The notes under the pieces: model-generated
Seen by the model: only the letters and a program-made list of their open reading frames with translations
Database searches by the model: none
What the model was told of the DNA's origin: nothing
NCBI GenBank assembly: GCA_029379385.1
Contig: CM055605.1
Location: forward strand, 9,769,001-9,833,000
Source: Quillaja saponaria
Lineage: Eukaryota > Streptophyta > Magnoliopsida > Fabales > Quillajaceae
Direction: 5' to 3'
Length of the DNA: 64,000 bases
In this document: in pieces, positions 12,004 to 25,200 of the stretch
Layout: each line of letters opens with the position of its first letter
Position numbering within the stretch: the stretch's first letter is position 1
Made by a program: the position numbers and the translations under genes

Positions 12004-13368
12004 TATGCTGGCTATTCATTAGCATAATGCTCATGTAGTTTTAGTGATAGGGAACTTTTCACCCTACATCCCCTCTTACAAATTGGTCCCTAGATAACAC
12101 AACTAGCAACTCTGGCTTATTTTAACTCAAGTGTGATTTGAAAAATCAGTTACAGCAAGGAATTTGGTATTACATCAAGTTATCGGCCATTTACTTTTGA
12201 ACCTTTTTGTGAGTGTTGGTATCTTATGGCTTCAAGAATCACATTAGAAATCTGTATACACACCCCGAGTTGAAGGCAATTATGATCACGATGCACTAGA
12301 ATGACCAACCTCTTGCATAATCTGTAACTAGCTTAAATTTGGATTGCCATTGTAAAATTTGTACAAAACAAAGTTAATTGCTTAAGATGTACATACGTCA
12401 CCATGTTACACATAAGTGCATCAACATTATCAATGATGGTATTGGCCTTTTGGGAGAAAAAGATATCTAGACTAACTGGGGGTGGGTGTTGCTAGATAAG
12501 TCACCAAAAGCATGAGTAGCACTTTCAGCAAAATCATGAGTATTGAGTAGGTTATTGTTATGGGATATTAGTTGTTGGGCAACTTTTATAAGGATCAGAG
12601 CCCATTCCTCTAGATATCTAACATTTGGGATGAATTATATTCTAATTCTTAATAACAGTATCAGACCCTACCATATTCTAATGAGCTTAACCAAACGGAG
12701 AGAATTAGAACTGTCTTAGTTTGAGGCATGAAAAGGTAGGGAAGCTTGTTAGTCCCAGTGACCTTTTACTGCATAGAGTTTGAAGGGTGCTTCTATTCCC
12801 GTGATTGTGAATAGTCAAGGTATCTAACGCCCTTTTTCCATAGGACTCAGATCCATCCAACATTTTGAATTTTGAAAAAGAAAGGATATCGTATTCTAGC
12901 TTCAGCTCAGAGGTACTTCATAGATATAGATAAGTGAATGAGCAATTCAATGAGGATGCCATGCATAAAAAAGTGAAAAAAGCAGGAGAAAAAATGTATA
13001 TAAACTCAGATTTACCAATTTGTACAATGGTATAAATAACCATATTTACCTCAAAATCTTGTCAGCTAGCTATAATCATCATGTATGAACTATGAAATAC
13101 AAGTGGTCTACTGCCACTTCTTGATTGACTTATAATTTCCTGCAAGAATCAGGTATGTTGAGAGATTGTCCTTAGTAACCCATAAACCCATTCTGTTCTC
13201 TTGTTTATGAACAATAAATATGTCCCACTGAACTGCATTCCAACCTTGCGAATGAATGTCTATTGGCACGTCAAGTTGCATGGAAAAGTAAAAACAGCTC
13301 TGTGCTTGAGTTTAAACGAGCTCTCAGGCAAAAACACTTTCCGATAAAGAGCCAAATGACAACAAAGT
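12004..13368. other. convergent intergenic region Nudix / KEG
   Basis: This 1.36-kb stretch between two facing stop codons must hold the 3' UTRs of both genes. I see no further coding signal or structured element. Confidence 0.6.
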
Positions 13369-16183
13369 TCATGAGTTTCCCAAGATTATGGATGAACTCT
13401 CATCAAGAATAATATCAGCAGGATCTCCAATCCATGGCCTTCCTTCTCTCCACCGAAACTTGATCCTTAGCTTGCCATTTGCATCTACCCCTACGACTTG
13501 TCCCTTGCTGGCATGTGTCTCCATTCCCCATCCCCACCGTGGGGTCACCAGTCCATCTCTTATCCTTACCTTGTCCCCTACTTTAAATGGCCTAACCCGT
13601 TCCATTTCCCATGCCTTGCAAAGCCAGAGCCTCTCCATGAAGCAAAAGGCTACCCATAGTTCCCCGTGTTCCATTCGGTGCACCACGCCAATGCTAGAAT
13701 GACTCACTTCTCCCCATTGGTGGGTTGGGGTTGAAATCGAGGACCTAACACGGACCCAGTCTCCAATGTAGAGCTCCTCCTCTTCTACCAAAGCAACTTC
13801 TGACGGATCCAACATCCAGGCTTTTGAGCCTGCTGGAGTGTATATTCTAAGCTTCCCATCAGCATCTATTGCTGCTATGGTTCCAACACTCGCATGACTG
13901 TGACCTGACCACCCAAATCTTGGCTGCTTCAGCCACTGTTTGACTCTAACCTTCTGTCCAATTACAAGCTTGTCAACACTTTCAAGATGGGAAGTCGGAC
14001 CTATCCATTTTTCTTGCTCCCCACAAAAGCCAACGGAAATGCTCCCATCCCATTCATCACCTTCATACCCTATTCCTTGTACCACACCAACACTACCTGG
14101 CCCAACTGATTTCCAGTTATTTGTGTTATCTTTCAACCTCACCCACTCCCCCACTTCAAACATCTGCTCAATCTCAAAATCTGCAGGATCTCCTTTCCAA
14201 AAACCAGGCAAACCAAAGAATGCCACCTTCACTTCTCCATCAGCATTAACATTGGTTATAACACCTCTGGAATTAGGCCGAGTCCCTCTCCAACCCCACC
14301 TTGGTTCATTTAATCCAGTTCGGAATCGAACATACTGCCCAATTTTGAAGCATGGAACCTTTTCGATATCTGTGTAATGAGTAATCCACCTCCCTTTGCG
14401 GAAGCAGCAGGCCAACTCCAAGTAACCAGAATCCTGTACGCTATGCACAACAGCTAAACCTTCCTTTCCAATGCTATTCCAATCATAACTTGGTCTAGTC
14501 CCCAGGCTTTGTTTTGAGCGTACCCAATCACCAACTTCAAATCCTGAAAGTCGTTCTGCATCTCCAGGAGAGACTTTCCACAAGCTTTGCCTCCCCACCA
14601 CTCTCACCTACAAAAAAGCCACCAAAATACTTCTGCTTAGTAATTTAAAGATAAAATTCTCAATAACATGGTTAATCAAGATTTTTACATGATGTTAAGC
14701 TTTTCTAATAGTAGACCAAGTGTCAAATCACGGTGCCGAGGATGACTAATGGGGCTACCATATATCAAAAACAGAAAGCAAGGCAATAAATAGCAAATAA
14801 ATGTTCTGTGCATTGCTATTTGCTAAATGCACCATCAGCATATATTAATGCACATGTGGTTGGCAATACTAGGATTAGGGCAAGGAAAAAATTACAAAAA
14901 AACCCAAAATGAATTAAATTTGTCAGTAAGCTTACATTCAGAGCCCCATCCATGTCAATTCTCACAATTTTTCCAATAGTGGCTGGAGTTTCATTTGACC
15001 ATCCAAGCCGTGGCTGAGTAACAGATGGCATCATATGAATCTCTTGCCCCACCTGAAAAGGAGGAACCTTCTCAACATCTGTCACGGAGCAACAAAAAGG
15101 CTTGCTCCTGAAGCAAAAGGCAATACCCATATCGCCATCCTCCTCCAAGCTATGAATTATCCCAATGCTGTTCCTGGTAATGTCCTCCCATCCATATTTT
15201 GGAGAAGATACTGAAGCTTTAACTCTGACCCAATCTCCAACCTGCTCTTGGAGAAATCAATAATTTATATAGGAAAAAATATAACGAAGCATCTTAGAAA
15301 GGATATTATGAACCACATTCTTAGAGAAGGGAAAAGAATAGTCCACACAAGGAACTACCTTAAAATCTTCCACTTTCTCCATATCAGAAGGATCAGCCTG
15401 CCATGGTATGGGACGGTTTGGTATCTCAATTGTGAGGAGACCATCACTTTCTATCTCGCTTATTCTGCCAACACTATGATGTGTCTCACCACCCCAAGCG
15501 TACCTAGGTTCTGCAACAGACCGCTTCACACAAACCCGGTCACCAATCTACAAAATCAACAGCTTATTAGCATCGTAGATGATACACAGAAAGGATCAAA
15601 ATCAACTATCTTCACAAAGAAGGAGAAAAAAAATCCCAAAGTTTCTTACTCTGAAAGGAACAACAGGCTCAACCTCCTCTGGCTCACAGTGCCATGGAGC
15701 AGGAAGATAGCTCAATTCTAATAACAAACTGCTATCCGGTCTGATACAATATACGATACCGATGCTTCCCGGCGTCACAGATCCTAATCCATGCTTTGCT
15801 GTTGTAAGAGTAGGACGAATGCGGACCCAGTCTCCAACCTTGAATTCCTCGACTCTTTCCATCTCTGCAGGGTCAGCTTTCCATCCTCTGGATGCTCCAG
15901 GAAACCCAACACGCAGGATCCCATCATCATCAACACATAAAACGGTGCCAATGCTGTCACGTGACTGTCCACGCCACCCAAACCTGATATAGACAAAAAA
16001 AAAAAGTAATCATCATAGAAGAAAATGCAATATTGAAGATGTTAGGCTGAGAGTCCAATGTGAAGCATAATGACCTATCTTATATAACCAAATTATAAAA
16101 TATGTTGTCTGATGTGAAACATGATTTCAAGCTAGACAGAGACTCCCAGGCCATAAAGTGAGGTCCATACTAGAACACACACC

Positions 16184-16214
<31 letters not shown>

Positions 16215-19200
16215 AAAAAACTATAAAGAACTCCTTTTTCTTGGCATAATATAGCGGAATATTATTTAAAATTTAAGAATATATAACTTGATACAACCAA
16301 CATAAGCCTGAAAACCACAACTATTCAGAATAGTTGCAGGAAAAAGTAACCCATAATAGAAACAGCCAGTACAAAAAAATGAGATAGCCCTAGACTCCCA
16401 CCTGCCCAACCCCAATAAAGGGCTGAAAAAGTTAGCTGATGCTTTGTAAACTGTAACAATTACCAACCCATAAAATGTCAAAATGAAAACCTTTGTGCAT
16501 GTAATAGATTAAAACAAAGTCCTAGTTAGCAATTAGGCAGAAGCAAACCTGGGCTCTTTGACATCTGGTTTAAGCTGTACATGTTGCCCCCTGTCCAGCG
16601 GTATGACTTTTATAACTTCATTTGCCAAAACACGGGCCTCTCCAGAACAAAATGAGACAATGAGATTATCCTTGTCCGGAACAATTTGAACAAAGCCAAC
16701 ACTCCTATGTCGAGCACCTTGCCACCCATATGTTGGAGTTGTGACAGTTCTTTTAAACTTCACCCAATCCCCCAACTCAAAACTAAATTGGATTCAAATA
16801 CACAATTGTGATACCTTTTAGTCACAAACAAGTAAATAAGAGAAACCACATAAATAAATTAATCAGCACAATGTTATCAAATATTCTCACATTGTAGGGG
16901 AGAGTTGAACTCCTCTAGTCATGAGTGTCTCCATCAGATCTTCAGAAATCCACTCTCGGGGAAGGGCCTCCAGGAAGTCACGTAATGTCTTGCCACTGTC
17001 AATAGACATGTTTACATTAATCTCAGTACTAGCATAACAGAGTCAACTTTGTTACACATCGTTGCAGCTCCAACAGCAGCAGTCAAGATGTGTTACCTTC
17101 TAAGATTTAACAGCAATGTTATACATAAATGTAAGACAGACAGACACAGAGAGAGAGTGAGTATGAAACAGAAAAATGAAAAAGATTCCTGTAACTGCTA
17201 CTTGCCTATGGTTCCTGACTTCAACAGAAGCATTGGGATTTCTTAGCAAAACAATGAGCCACTCAAGATTTTCACGTATCATTTTTGCAGCATCTGCTGC
17301 TATATGGAAAGCATTGTCACCTTCATCATCCTGATAAAAAATGAGCAAAGACCACCTATCAGAATCCCAAACTGAAAATTACACAGAAAATAGCTACAAT
17401 GTTTATTGCCAAAAGGAAGCATGATGGATATCACTTTCTAAAATTCCAACAAACTGAGTAGCCCAAGTTTAAACTGAAGTGAATGTGTAGAACTCTCATT
17501 ACATAAGTTGACGTGCCTTTGTCTAACATGTATGCTTTTTATCCAAAAAGAGGACAAAAAAGCATCCCTCTGGACACAATCAAACTTCCAGAACAATTAT
17601 AGGGTTCATGACAATATTTTTCTTAGTAAAAATAAAAAAATTAGTGAAGTTGTATTAGTGTACAGTTCAAGAATTCAAAAAGGTTTGCAACTATGCACTA
17701 AACACTAACCTACGAAACAAACCCCAGCTGCTATGTTTATTCTCTCAGATCTCTTTTGTCAATTAATAGTTGTGGTGCTTCCTGACACATTTTATCCAAA
17801 AGATTGAGATCGATTATCTGCAAATTGATGGTTCACATTCCATATGCTTCAGCATTCACTACATTAATCCATCTCAGATCCCAGTTGTCCTTTATTTAAC
17901 CAGATATTTAAAATAAGCAATTTGAAAATCCAAAAGACAAGACCAACATAAACAAAGAATCTGTTAACCACAAAAGTATGGTTTACAGGACAAGAGATAA
18001 GAACATTCAAAAAGCAGCGGAATGGAAAAGGGCAAAGGGGATTGCAAATAGCCTATAGGAATGCTACACTTCAAATAAGCATTTCTCTCTTATTCCCAGA
18101 AATAAAGACTTTGTTGAATTTTGCACATCTTCATACCCAAACAGAGGAGAGTGAAGGAAACAGTAACAGAAATAGAAAAAGAAAGATAGATAGATAGTTA
18201 GATAGAGATAGAGTGGCGAAGAGGTGTAAAATTTAGATAGAAATGATAGAGAAAAAATCAAGTAATGAGGAAACAGTACCAGCTCTATCATATACAAATT
18301 AAGATATGATGTTCAAAACAATAACCATAGTTTTTTAGACAAACATGTAAATCGTTTCTATTATATATTATTTCATTATGGATAATTAGATTGACAGGTT
18401 TATTTGTAAGACCCAATTGAACTAAGGCTGTCTTGAGATGTGGAAATTCGCCTCAAAGACCCAGGCCGGGTCCAAGGACAAAAAAAAAAAACTGACTAAG
18501 AAGAATCCAATCTGAATTGTAGAGGATTGGTTCGGTTTTCAAATTTTACAACTAAAACTAATTAAATCAGTTTGGTTTTTAATTTGTCCAAAACCTACAC
18601 TACTACACCCACAGGGACTCATCCAATTAGTGGGTTCCCCCCAACCCTCCCGCTATAAAGGATGAATTTGCTATTGATAAGAAAGAGAAATTTAGATGAG
18701 TATCTAGAGCACCAAGTGACTGGAACCTTGGCTTGACACTACTCAAAGTTCAAAACTCAAATAGCTTGCTAATGACTAAACATCCCTACATTAGTGAGAT
18801 TGATGTATCTCAGCAAGAAGCATCATAACTTCCTAGAAACCAAACAATTAAGTAATTGGCAAATCAGAAGTTTAATCTCATTTTCATTTGTTGTCCATAG
18901 ACTTCACATCAAACTTCTTATTTCACACCACAAGTGTGCTTCCCTTGTCCTACTTAAAAGTGTCAAAGAAAGCATTATTCATCCACATAAAATCATAGCC
19001 CATGCAAATAAGTCATCTCAAAATAAGCATAAACATGCAACAGAAAATAACTGGTAGAAGCTTTAAAGTTTTTACTTTTAATGTGAAGAAAATAAAGAAA
19101 TTTGAACTATGTTCCAATAGATCAAAATTGACTCTAAGAAAAAGAGCCATATTGAATTTGAAGATTAATTAAGATATGTCTTCTACATATCCTCATTCCA

Positions 19201-22200
19201 GGTCTTATTCCAGCATGTTCCTATGTATTGCATGATTGGTTACTTTATTATTAGTTATTTATGTTTGTCTGATTAGCCCCGTTCTGATCTCTAATATTGT
19301 CAATGAAATTTACACTCAGCCACAGAGTGTGTCTGCTTTAAGGATGGAGCTCGCTGATAGAACCAAAAAAATAGTAAAAGATCAATTTAGATACGTGATA
19401 AACAAAAGGAAACAGTATGAATTTAATACAAGGCCACATAAAACATCAAATCCTGATGGGAAGCAACATACATTGAACAAAAATATATGTAGAAGGTTCA
19501 GTTGTTATGTCATTAGTAAGTAATCTTATGAATGATGAACCAATGGTGTATGTAAGTCTAAATAACAACCTGCAAATTATAATCTGCCCCAGCAGAGAGA
19601 AGCAATCCAACACATGATTTTGCCCCCCTGGCCAATGCTACGTGAAGAGGTATGGTATTATGCACATTCCGGATGTTCACATTGACACCAGCATCAAGAA
19701 TAATCTACTCAACACATACGTGAAATTAAATTCTATTAACATGATTAAGAAAAAAAGGAGAAAGAACTCATAAATATAACCAGCAAGGAAATGGTTATTC
19801 AATTTAGTTAATAGGGAGGTGACCATTTACCTTGACTAATTCAACATCATTAGCCATAGCGGCTGTATGCAAAGCTGTTCGCCCATGCTGTGAATCTTGA
19901 GCAGTTGGATCTGCTCCTGCAGCAAGCAATGTCCGGACTAGTTCCCTCCCCTCTAGATCCAGTGTTAAGAAACAAGATCAATTCATTTTCAACTTTTACA
20001 GTAACTTAATAATAGAACCCAGTCATAGAAACTGAAGACATAATCAAAGGAAAAGCACAAATATGAGCAACATAAATCCCAGAGCTTTGGAAGGTCAGTC
20101 CAGAGGGGAAAGAAAGGTTGAAGTAAAATTCGAACTGATTGGCATCATATTAAAGGGCATTATTCAACTAGGACTAGAGTTAGCTAAGTAGTGAGAACCT
20201 TTTTACCCTAAATGATACACTAATGCCTGCTTAACATGATAGCACTAAGATTTTACTGACCCATGTATTGTTATCTCCTCTAGCTACAGCAGCACTTCAG
20301 AAATTCAAAATGGAATGCCCTTAGATTTAAAAAGTTTACATTATACAACTAAAGTACCAGTTGTGAACTAAACTAGACATCACAGAGAATCCAAAACAGA
20401 AACGTCTTAATTTATAAATCTGATGTGTATGAAGCCAAAAGTTCTCTATTGAATTGCAGAAAGAAGTTTATGCAACAGTTAAGGGGCCAAAATTCTCATA
20501 AAACCAATATAACAGATTCCAGCATTACCAATTTCATGATCTTTCTTTACGGAAGCTGCCATACACAATGCAGTGCCTAAGGGGCTTCGTATATCAATTG
20601 CAACAGAAATCTCTTCAGGAGTTGCAACTTCCGCCCATCTTTTAACAACAGCTACATTACATGTTGCCACACACAGGTGTAATGGTCTGTGGCATCAAAA
20701 GAATCAGAATGCAGCAAATAAATTTGCATGTAAGAAAAAATAATCTCAATCTAATACCTAGCTCTTATTAATGCAAAAGCATTTATAAAACCAAAAAGTA
20801 AAAGAGTATTAAGACACCATGCTGAAACTCAATAGCACTCTCCTTAACTCAAACTTCTGCAATGTGAAGCAAAATTAAAATGTTTTGACCTTTTTAATTT
20901 GAAAACAAAAACCAGTGTTATTAAAGGTGTGGCAGGCTCAAAAGGCGTGAGGCTACAGTCGTCTTGCCTCTGCCTATACCCCTCAGGAAGGCTCATTCAC
21001 TCAGGCAATGCCTGGGCCCCTAGAGGACTAATTGCTGGGCTTAATGGATTACTTATTGTCCTCTTGCCTATAGCTATTTTTTTTTTTCGTCCTACTTTTA
21101 CTCTTTCATAACTAAACCATTAAAGGTGCCAGGCTCAAACAGTCATCTTGCCTTGTCTATACCCCTCAGGCAAGGCTCATTCACACAAGCGATGCCTAGG
21201 CCCCTAAAGGACTGCTTGCTGAGCTTAATGTAGTACTTATCGTCCTCTTGCCTATAGCTTTTTTTTTTTTTTTTTTCCCTTTCTATTTTGACTCTTTCAT
21301 AACATATCAATGCTAGTTTTAGCTAGCAGGAAGCCTTGTAGCAATTCTTTCTGTTTTCATTAGTAGGACGCCTAGCTTTTCTCAGGTGCAAGTGCACCTG
21401 GCACCTTTAGCCAAGGCTCAGGGGACCCCTAGGGCCTAGGTGTGCTGAGAACCTTTAATAACTGAACTAAAAACCTCAATAAGTTCAGTTCAATACATCT
21501 GTTAGCACAAAACTGCATGTCATCTCGTACCAAAACCTCTGGAAATATAAAAGCCACAATCTCACCGACTCACCCACAGCAGCGCTTAACAAACCATTAG
21601 AAGTAATACAATAAGAAAACGACATGTTGACAGGTTGGTGGAATCCAAGTTAAACCTGCCTGAATAATAGAGCCACGTAAACTCCAATTTATCGCCCAAA
21701 AAAGTGGAAAAGGATACTTCGGCTTGTGTTTCCCTTATACCAGACAACTGAGAAGTTAACTACAAGAGTTTCAAACTTCCATTCTGATTAATAACTCAGT
21801 CAATTATATAGTTTTATTTTCTCTCAAACCTTCCGAAGAACAATCCACTATCTTCAGAATTTTCTGAAAGATAATTATCTCGGGTCCGTATGATGTATAT
21901 ATTTTTACATTGATATATAATTTAGATTTATAGAATCTTTGAAAAAGACTTTCCTTCAGAAGAAAGAAAAGGCTTACTATCAATGGGATCTGATTCTACA
22001 TTGCTGCATAAAACCTTGGGGGCTGGACTCTAGTATATAAACGTACCAACCCATTGCTAAGGTACCCAACCTTGCTAAAAGGCACCTCATGATCAGCTAG
22101 TACTTTCATTACTCGTACATATAAAATATGATGTTCATGATGAGGTCACAACATGAAAAGATTCAGCAAAATCCATTCTTCCACTATACAGTATATAAGC

Positions 22201-25200
22201 AAGATACATATTTGCAAGCAGTTAATAAAACATCAAAACATTCTTTTAGCTTGACATACATCAAGCTATAAAACTGAATATTGAATCCCTTAACCCAACC
22301 TTCCCAAGGTTTAATAAAGAAAGCTCATTCCTTAAGTTCAGTTTTGTCCCAACATGTTATTAATAATGGCCAACAATTACTGACTGACAACATGCATACT
22401 TACGTCAAATTTTTTGAATTTAAGATGGCCATTGACCTGCAGCCACCATTTCCCAATATCACAAGAGCACAGTCCGTGTACTTCTTCTGAACAGCTCTAT
22501 GCAGAACAGATTCACCTTCATCATCCACTGCATTTGGATCAGTACCAGCCAATAGCAATTCCTATTATTTTTACAAAATACAATTCAATGAGTGAAGCTT
22601 TAGTGAACAAAACAAGCAAAGGTTGTCTAATTTCATAAGACCTACTTGCATGCAATCTGGTTGGCCATGATAGGCACAGACATGAGCGACAGAGGGGCCA
22701 AAGCCTTCCCTTAACTGAGACCTGACATTAGCACCCCTTTTAATGAGACAACGAACACATTCTGGAGATCCAGCTGCCAATGCAAAAACAAGAGGAGGAT
22801 CTCCATCTTTGTCCAAGACATCAACATTTGCATCTCCGTACTCCAGAATGGCCTCTACAAGTTCTGCACTACCACGCCTACAAGCCAAGTGGAGAGCAGT
22901 TTGGCCATCAGCATTTTGAGCTTCCAGTAACGAAGCTATTGAGTTGCTATCATTTCCGGTTGCAGCCTTTGAAAGAAGATCTCTGGATAAGCAAAGAAAA
23001 TGAATAAAAATGGCAACAATTTTCAGGAAACCTAACTCAAGCAGGTGTCTTTTTGAAGTAAACCAACCTAACACCTTTGACATCCCCTTCAGAGACAAGT
23101 CGCTGAAGGTGGGTGGGGTTTTCTTGAGAAACTTCCAAATGAGATACAGGGGATGGCTCCATCACATTTGACACAGATTTAACTAAGTCACTGTATTCAA
23201 ACAGAAACACACATGATTATGTAACAGAGTTGATAACATGATTGGAAATAATTTTGTAACTAGAAGTTCCAGCTTTCCAATCAGATGTTATTAAGAAACC
23301 AACCAAGAGAGAAAGGGAGAGAGGTTATTATAATTCCAACGACTTACTTATCAGGGCTTGCAAGAGGGCTGCGTGGTATCTCCTGCAAGTGACGGAGGAA
23401 TATTGCTAACATTGCATTAAAAGTTGGTCTTTTTGATGCCTTGAACTGCAAGCACTCACCAATCATCTTCCACAATTCCCTAGGTATTCCAACACCAACC
23501 ACACTTGCGTATTGGGGAGGCAGTTTTCGTGCCTTCACAACTGCTCTATAGATTTCCTCTGCACTTAAACCAGCCCAACTGCACAAGCATAAAGTTTGAA
23601 CCAAGCATTTCTAAAATAAATGGGAGAAACATAATGTAAAAATTTTGAATAAAGAATGAGTTGCTCCACATACGGAATTGAACCCGTGCACATTTCCACC
23701 AATGTACAGCCAAAACTCCAGGCATCTGACTCTACAGATATACCAATTGCATCATCCCAGAACAAATTTAGTGACTTCTTTATTGGTTCCCATGCCTCTG
23801 GCGCTGTGTAGTGTGGGCTAAGCATTGTACATTCCATACAAGAGTGAACCTTTAAGGAATCGCACTCTGATCGAGCTTTCCGACAGGAGGGCTTCTTCAG
23901 AACTGAAGCCAGTCCATAATCAGAAACCACTGCATGACCACCTTCATCTAGAAGAAGATTGGACGGCTTTAGATTCATGCAGACAACACCTGCGGCATGT
24001 AGTTCAGCCACCCCTCGTGCAATGTCTGCACCGTATCTACATTAGACAGAAATGCACTAAATCATTATTCCAAACTTCAATAGATAGTTGCCAGAAATGA
24101 TGTCCAGGAGATGTTGGAAACATATTTATCCATCTCACTTTAATGATTTGATAGCTACCCAAATCAGAATGTGAAAGATGTTTTGACAGCTACCGATATC
24201 GGACATTCATCTTTAAAAAGAAAGAAAAGATGGAATATGCATTCAGCTCTTGTAAATTCAAAACTCCAATTTCTTTTATTTATTTATTTAAAAAGAAAAA
24301 AGTAATCAGAAAAAAATCAACAGAGTTACAAACTCTTTGTGGCGCTTAGTGACATAAGAAGATTCCAACAAATGTTTTACAAATTTACAGAGAATACGCA
24401 CGTAACTTTTTATGCCACTTCATTTATGAACATTACTCCCTCTAGGCCACTACTATAATAAGATACTAATAACTTTTATGCCACTTCATTAATGAACATT
24501 TCCCTCTAGGCCTCTACTATAATTAGATACTAATCTTTCATACTTTCTTGATAAATCACTCATCTGAATGAATTAGCACTAACTAAACTTCATATTTCAA
24601 TTAGTCCTCTAATCCTCTGTAAAAGTTTACAAGTGTGAATTAAAGCATTGCTCTCAAATATGACTGGTTTTGGAAGACTGATAAGTAGACAATTTGCTTA
24701 GTTTCTTCCCTGGTACTTTCGTTCTGGAGAAGGAACTAGAATTATTTATATTTTATCAATTGACCACCCCAACCCCAAGTGTCATGTATTAAGGTTCCCA
24801 CATCACCAGTTTGGCATGAGAAGCTATTTTATATATGAAATTCAAAGTATCAGTAGCAAGAAAGGTGGACTGGTGGCAGAAGGGATTGATATTATGGAGT
24901 GTTATTAATTAGCAAGGTTTTTACGGTGAAGTTACTTATTTTATGGTTTCTCTCAAAAAAGCGATCTCTGGGGAAAGTGAATGATATTTTATTTTTCTAA
25001 CCATCCACGGCATTTTCAACAAGCACAGAGAAAATGCTGACTATCTGTTTGTAGCAAATACTAAATCAAGTGTCTGCTGGACTTATTTTCACAATCATTC
25101 AGAACTATCAGATATAAATGGTTTTTTTTCCTTTGCGCTCATATCAAGAGAAAGCAGAATTGCTCTAATAAAAATGAAAACTTAAATTTTTAACAGGTCA

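Noticed and set aside
13388..14377. Plus-strand frames of 104 and 145 codons opposite the last KEG exon
   Set aside because: Antisense shadows of the HERC2-like repeats, with no independent similarity.
19236..19523. 95-codon plus-strand frame in KEG intron 9 with a MELADRTKK stretch that recalls the retropepsin region of Gypsy elements
   Set aside because: The resemblance is a few residues only, no neighbouring gag or reverse-transcriptase sequence is seen, and the match could be chance.
23960..24000. Loss of HRD catalytic residues in the KEG kinase (CMN) as evidence of a damaged gene
   Set aside because: As I recall the family, KEG proteins naturally have this variant, and the rest of the frame is intact.
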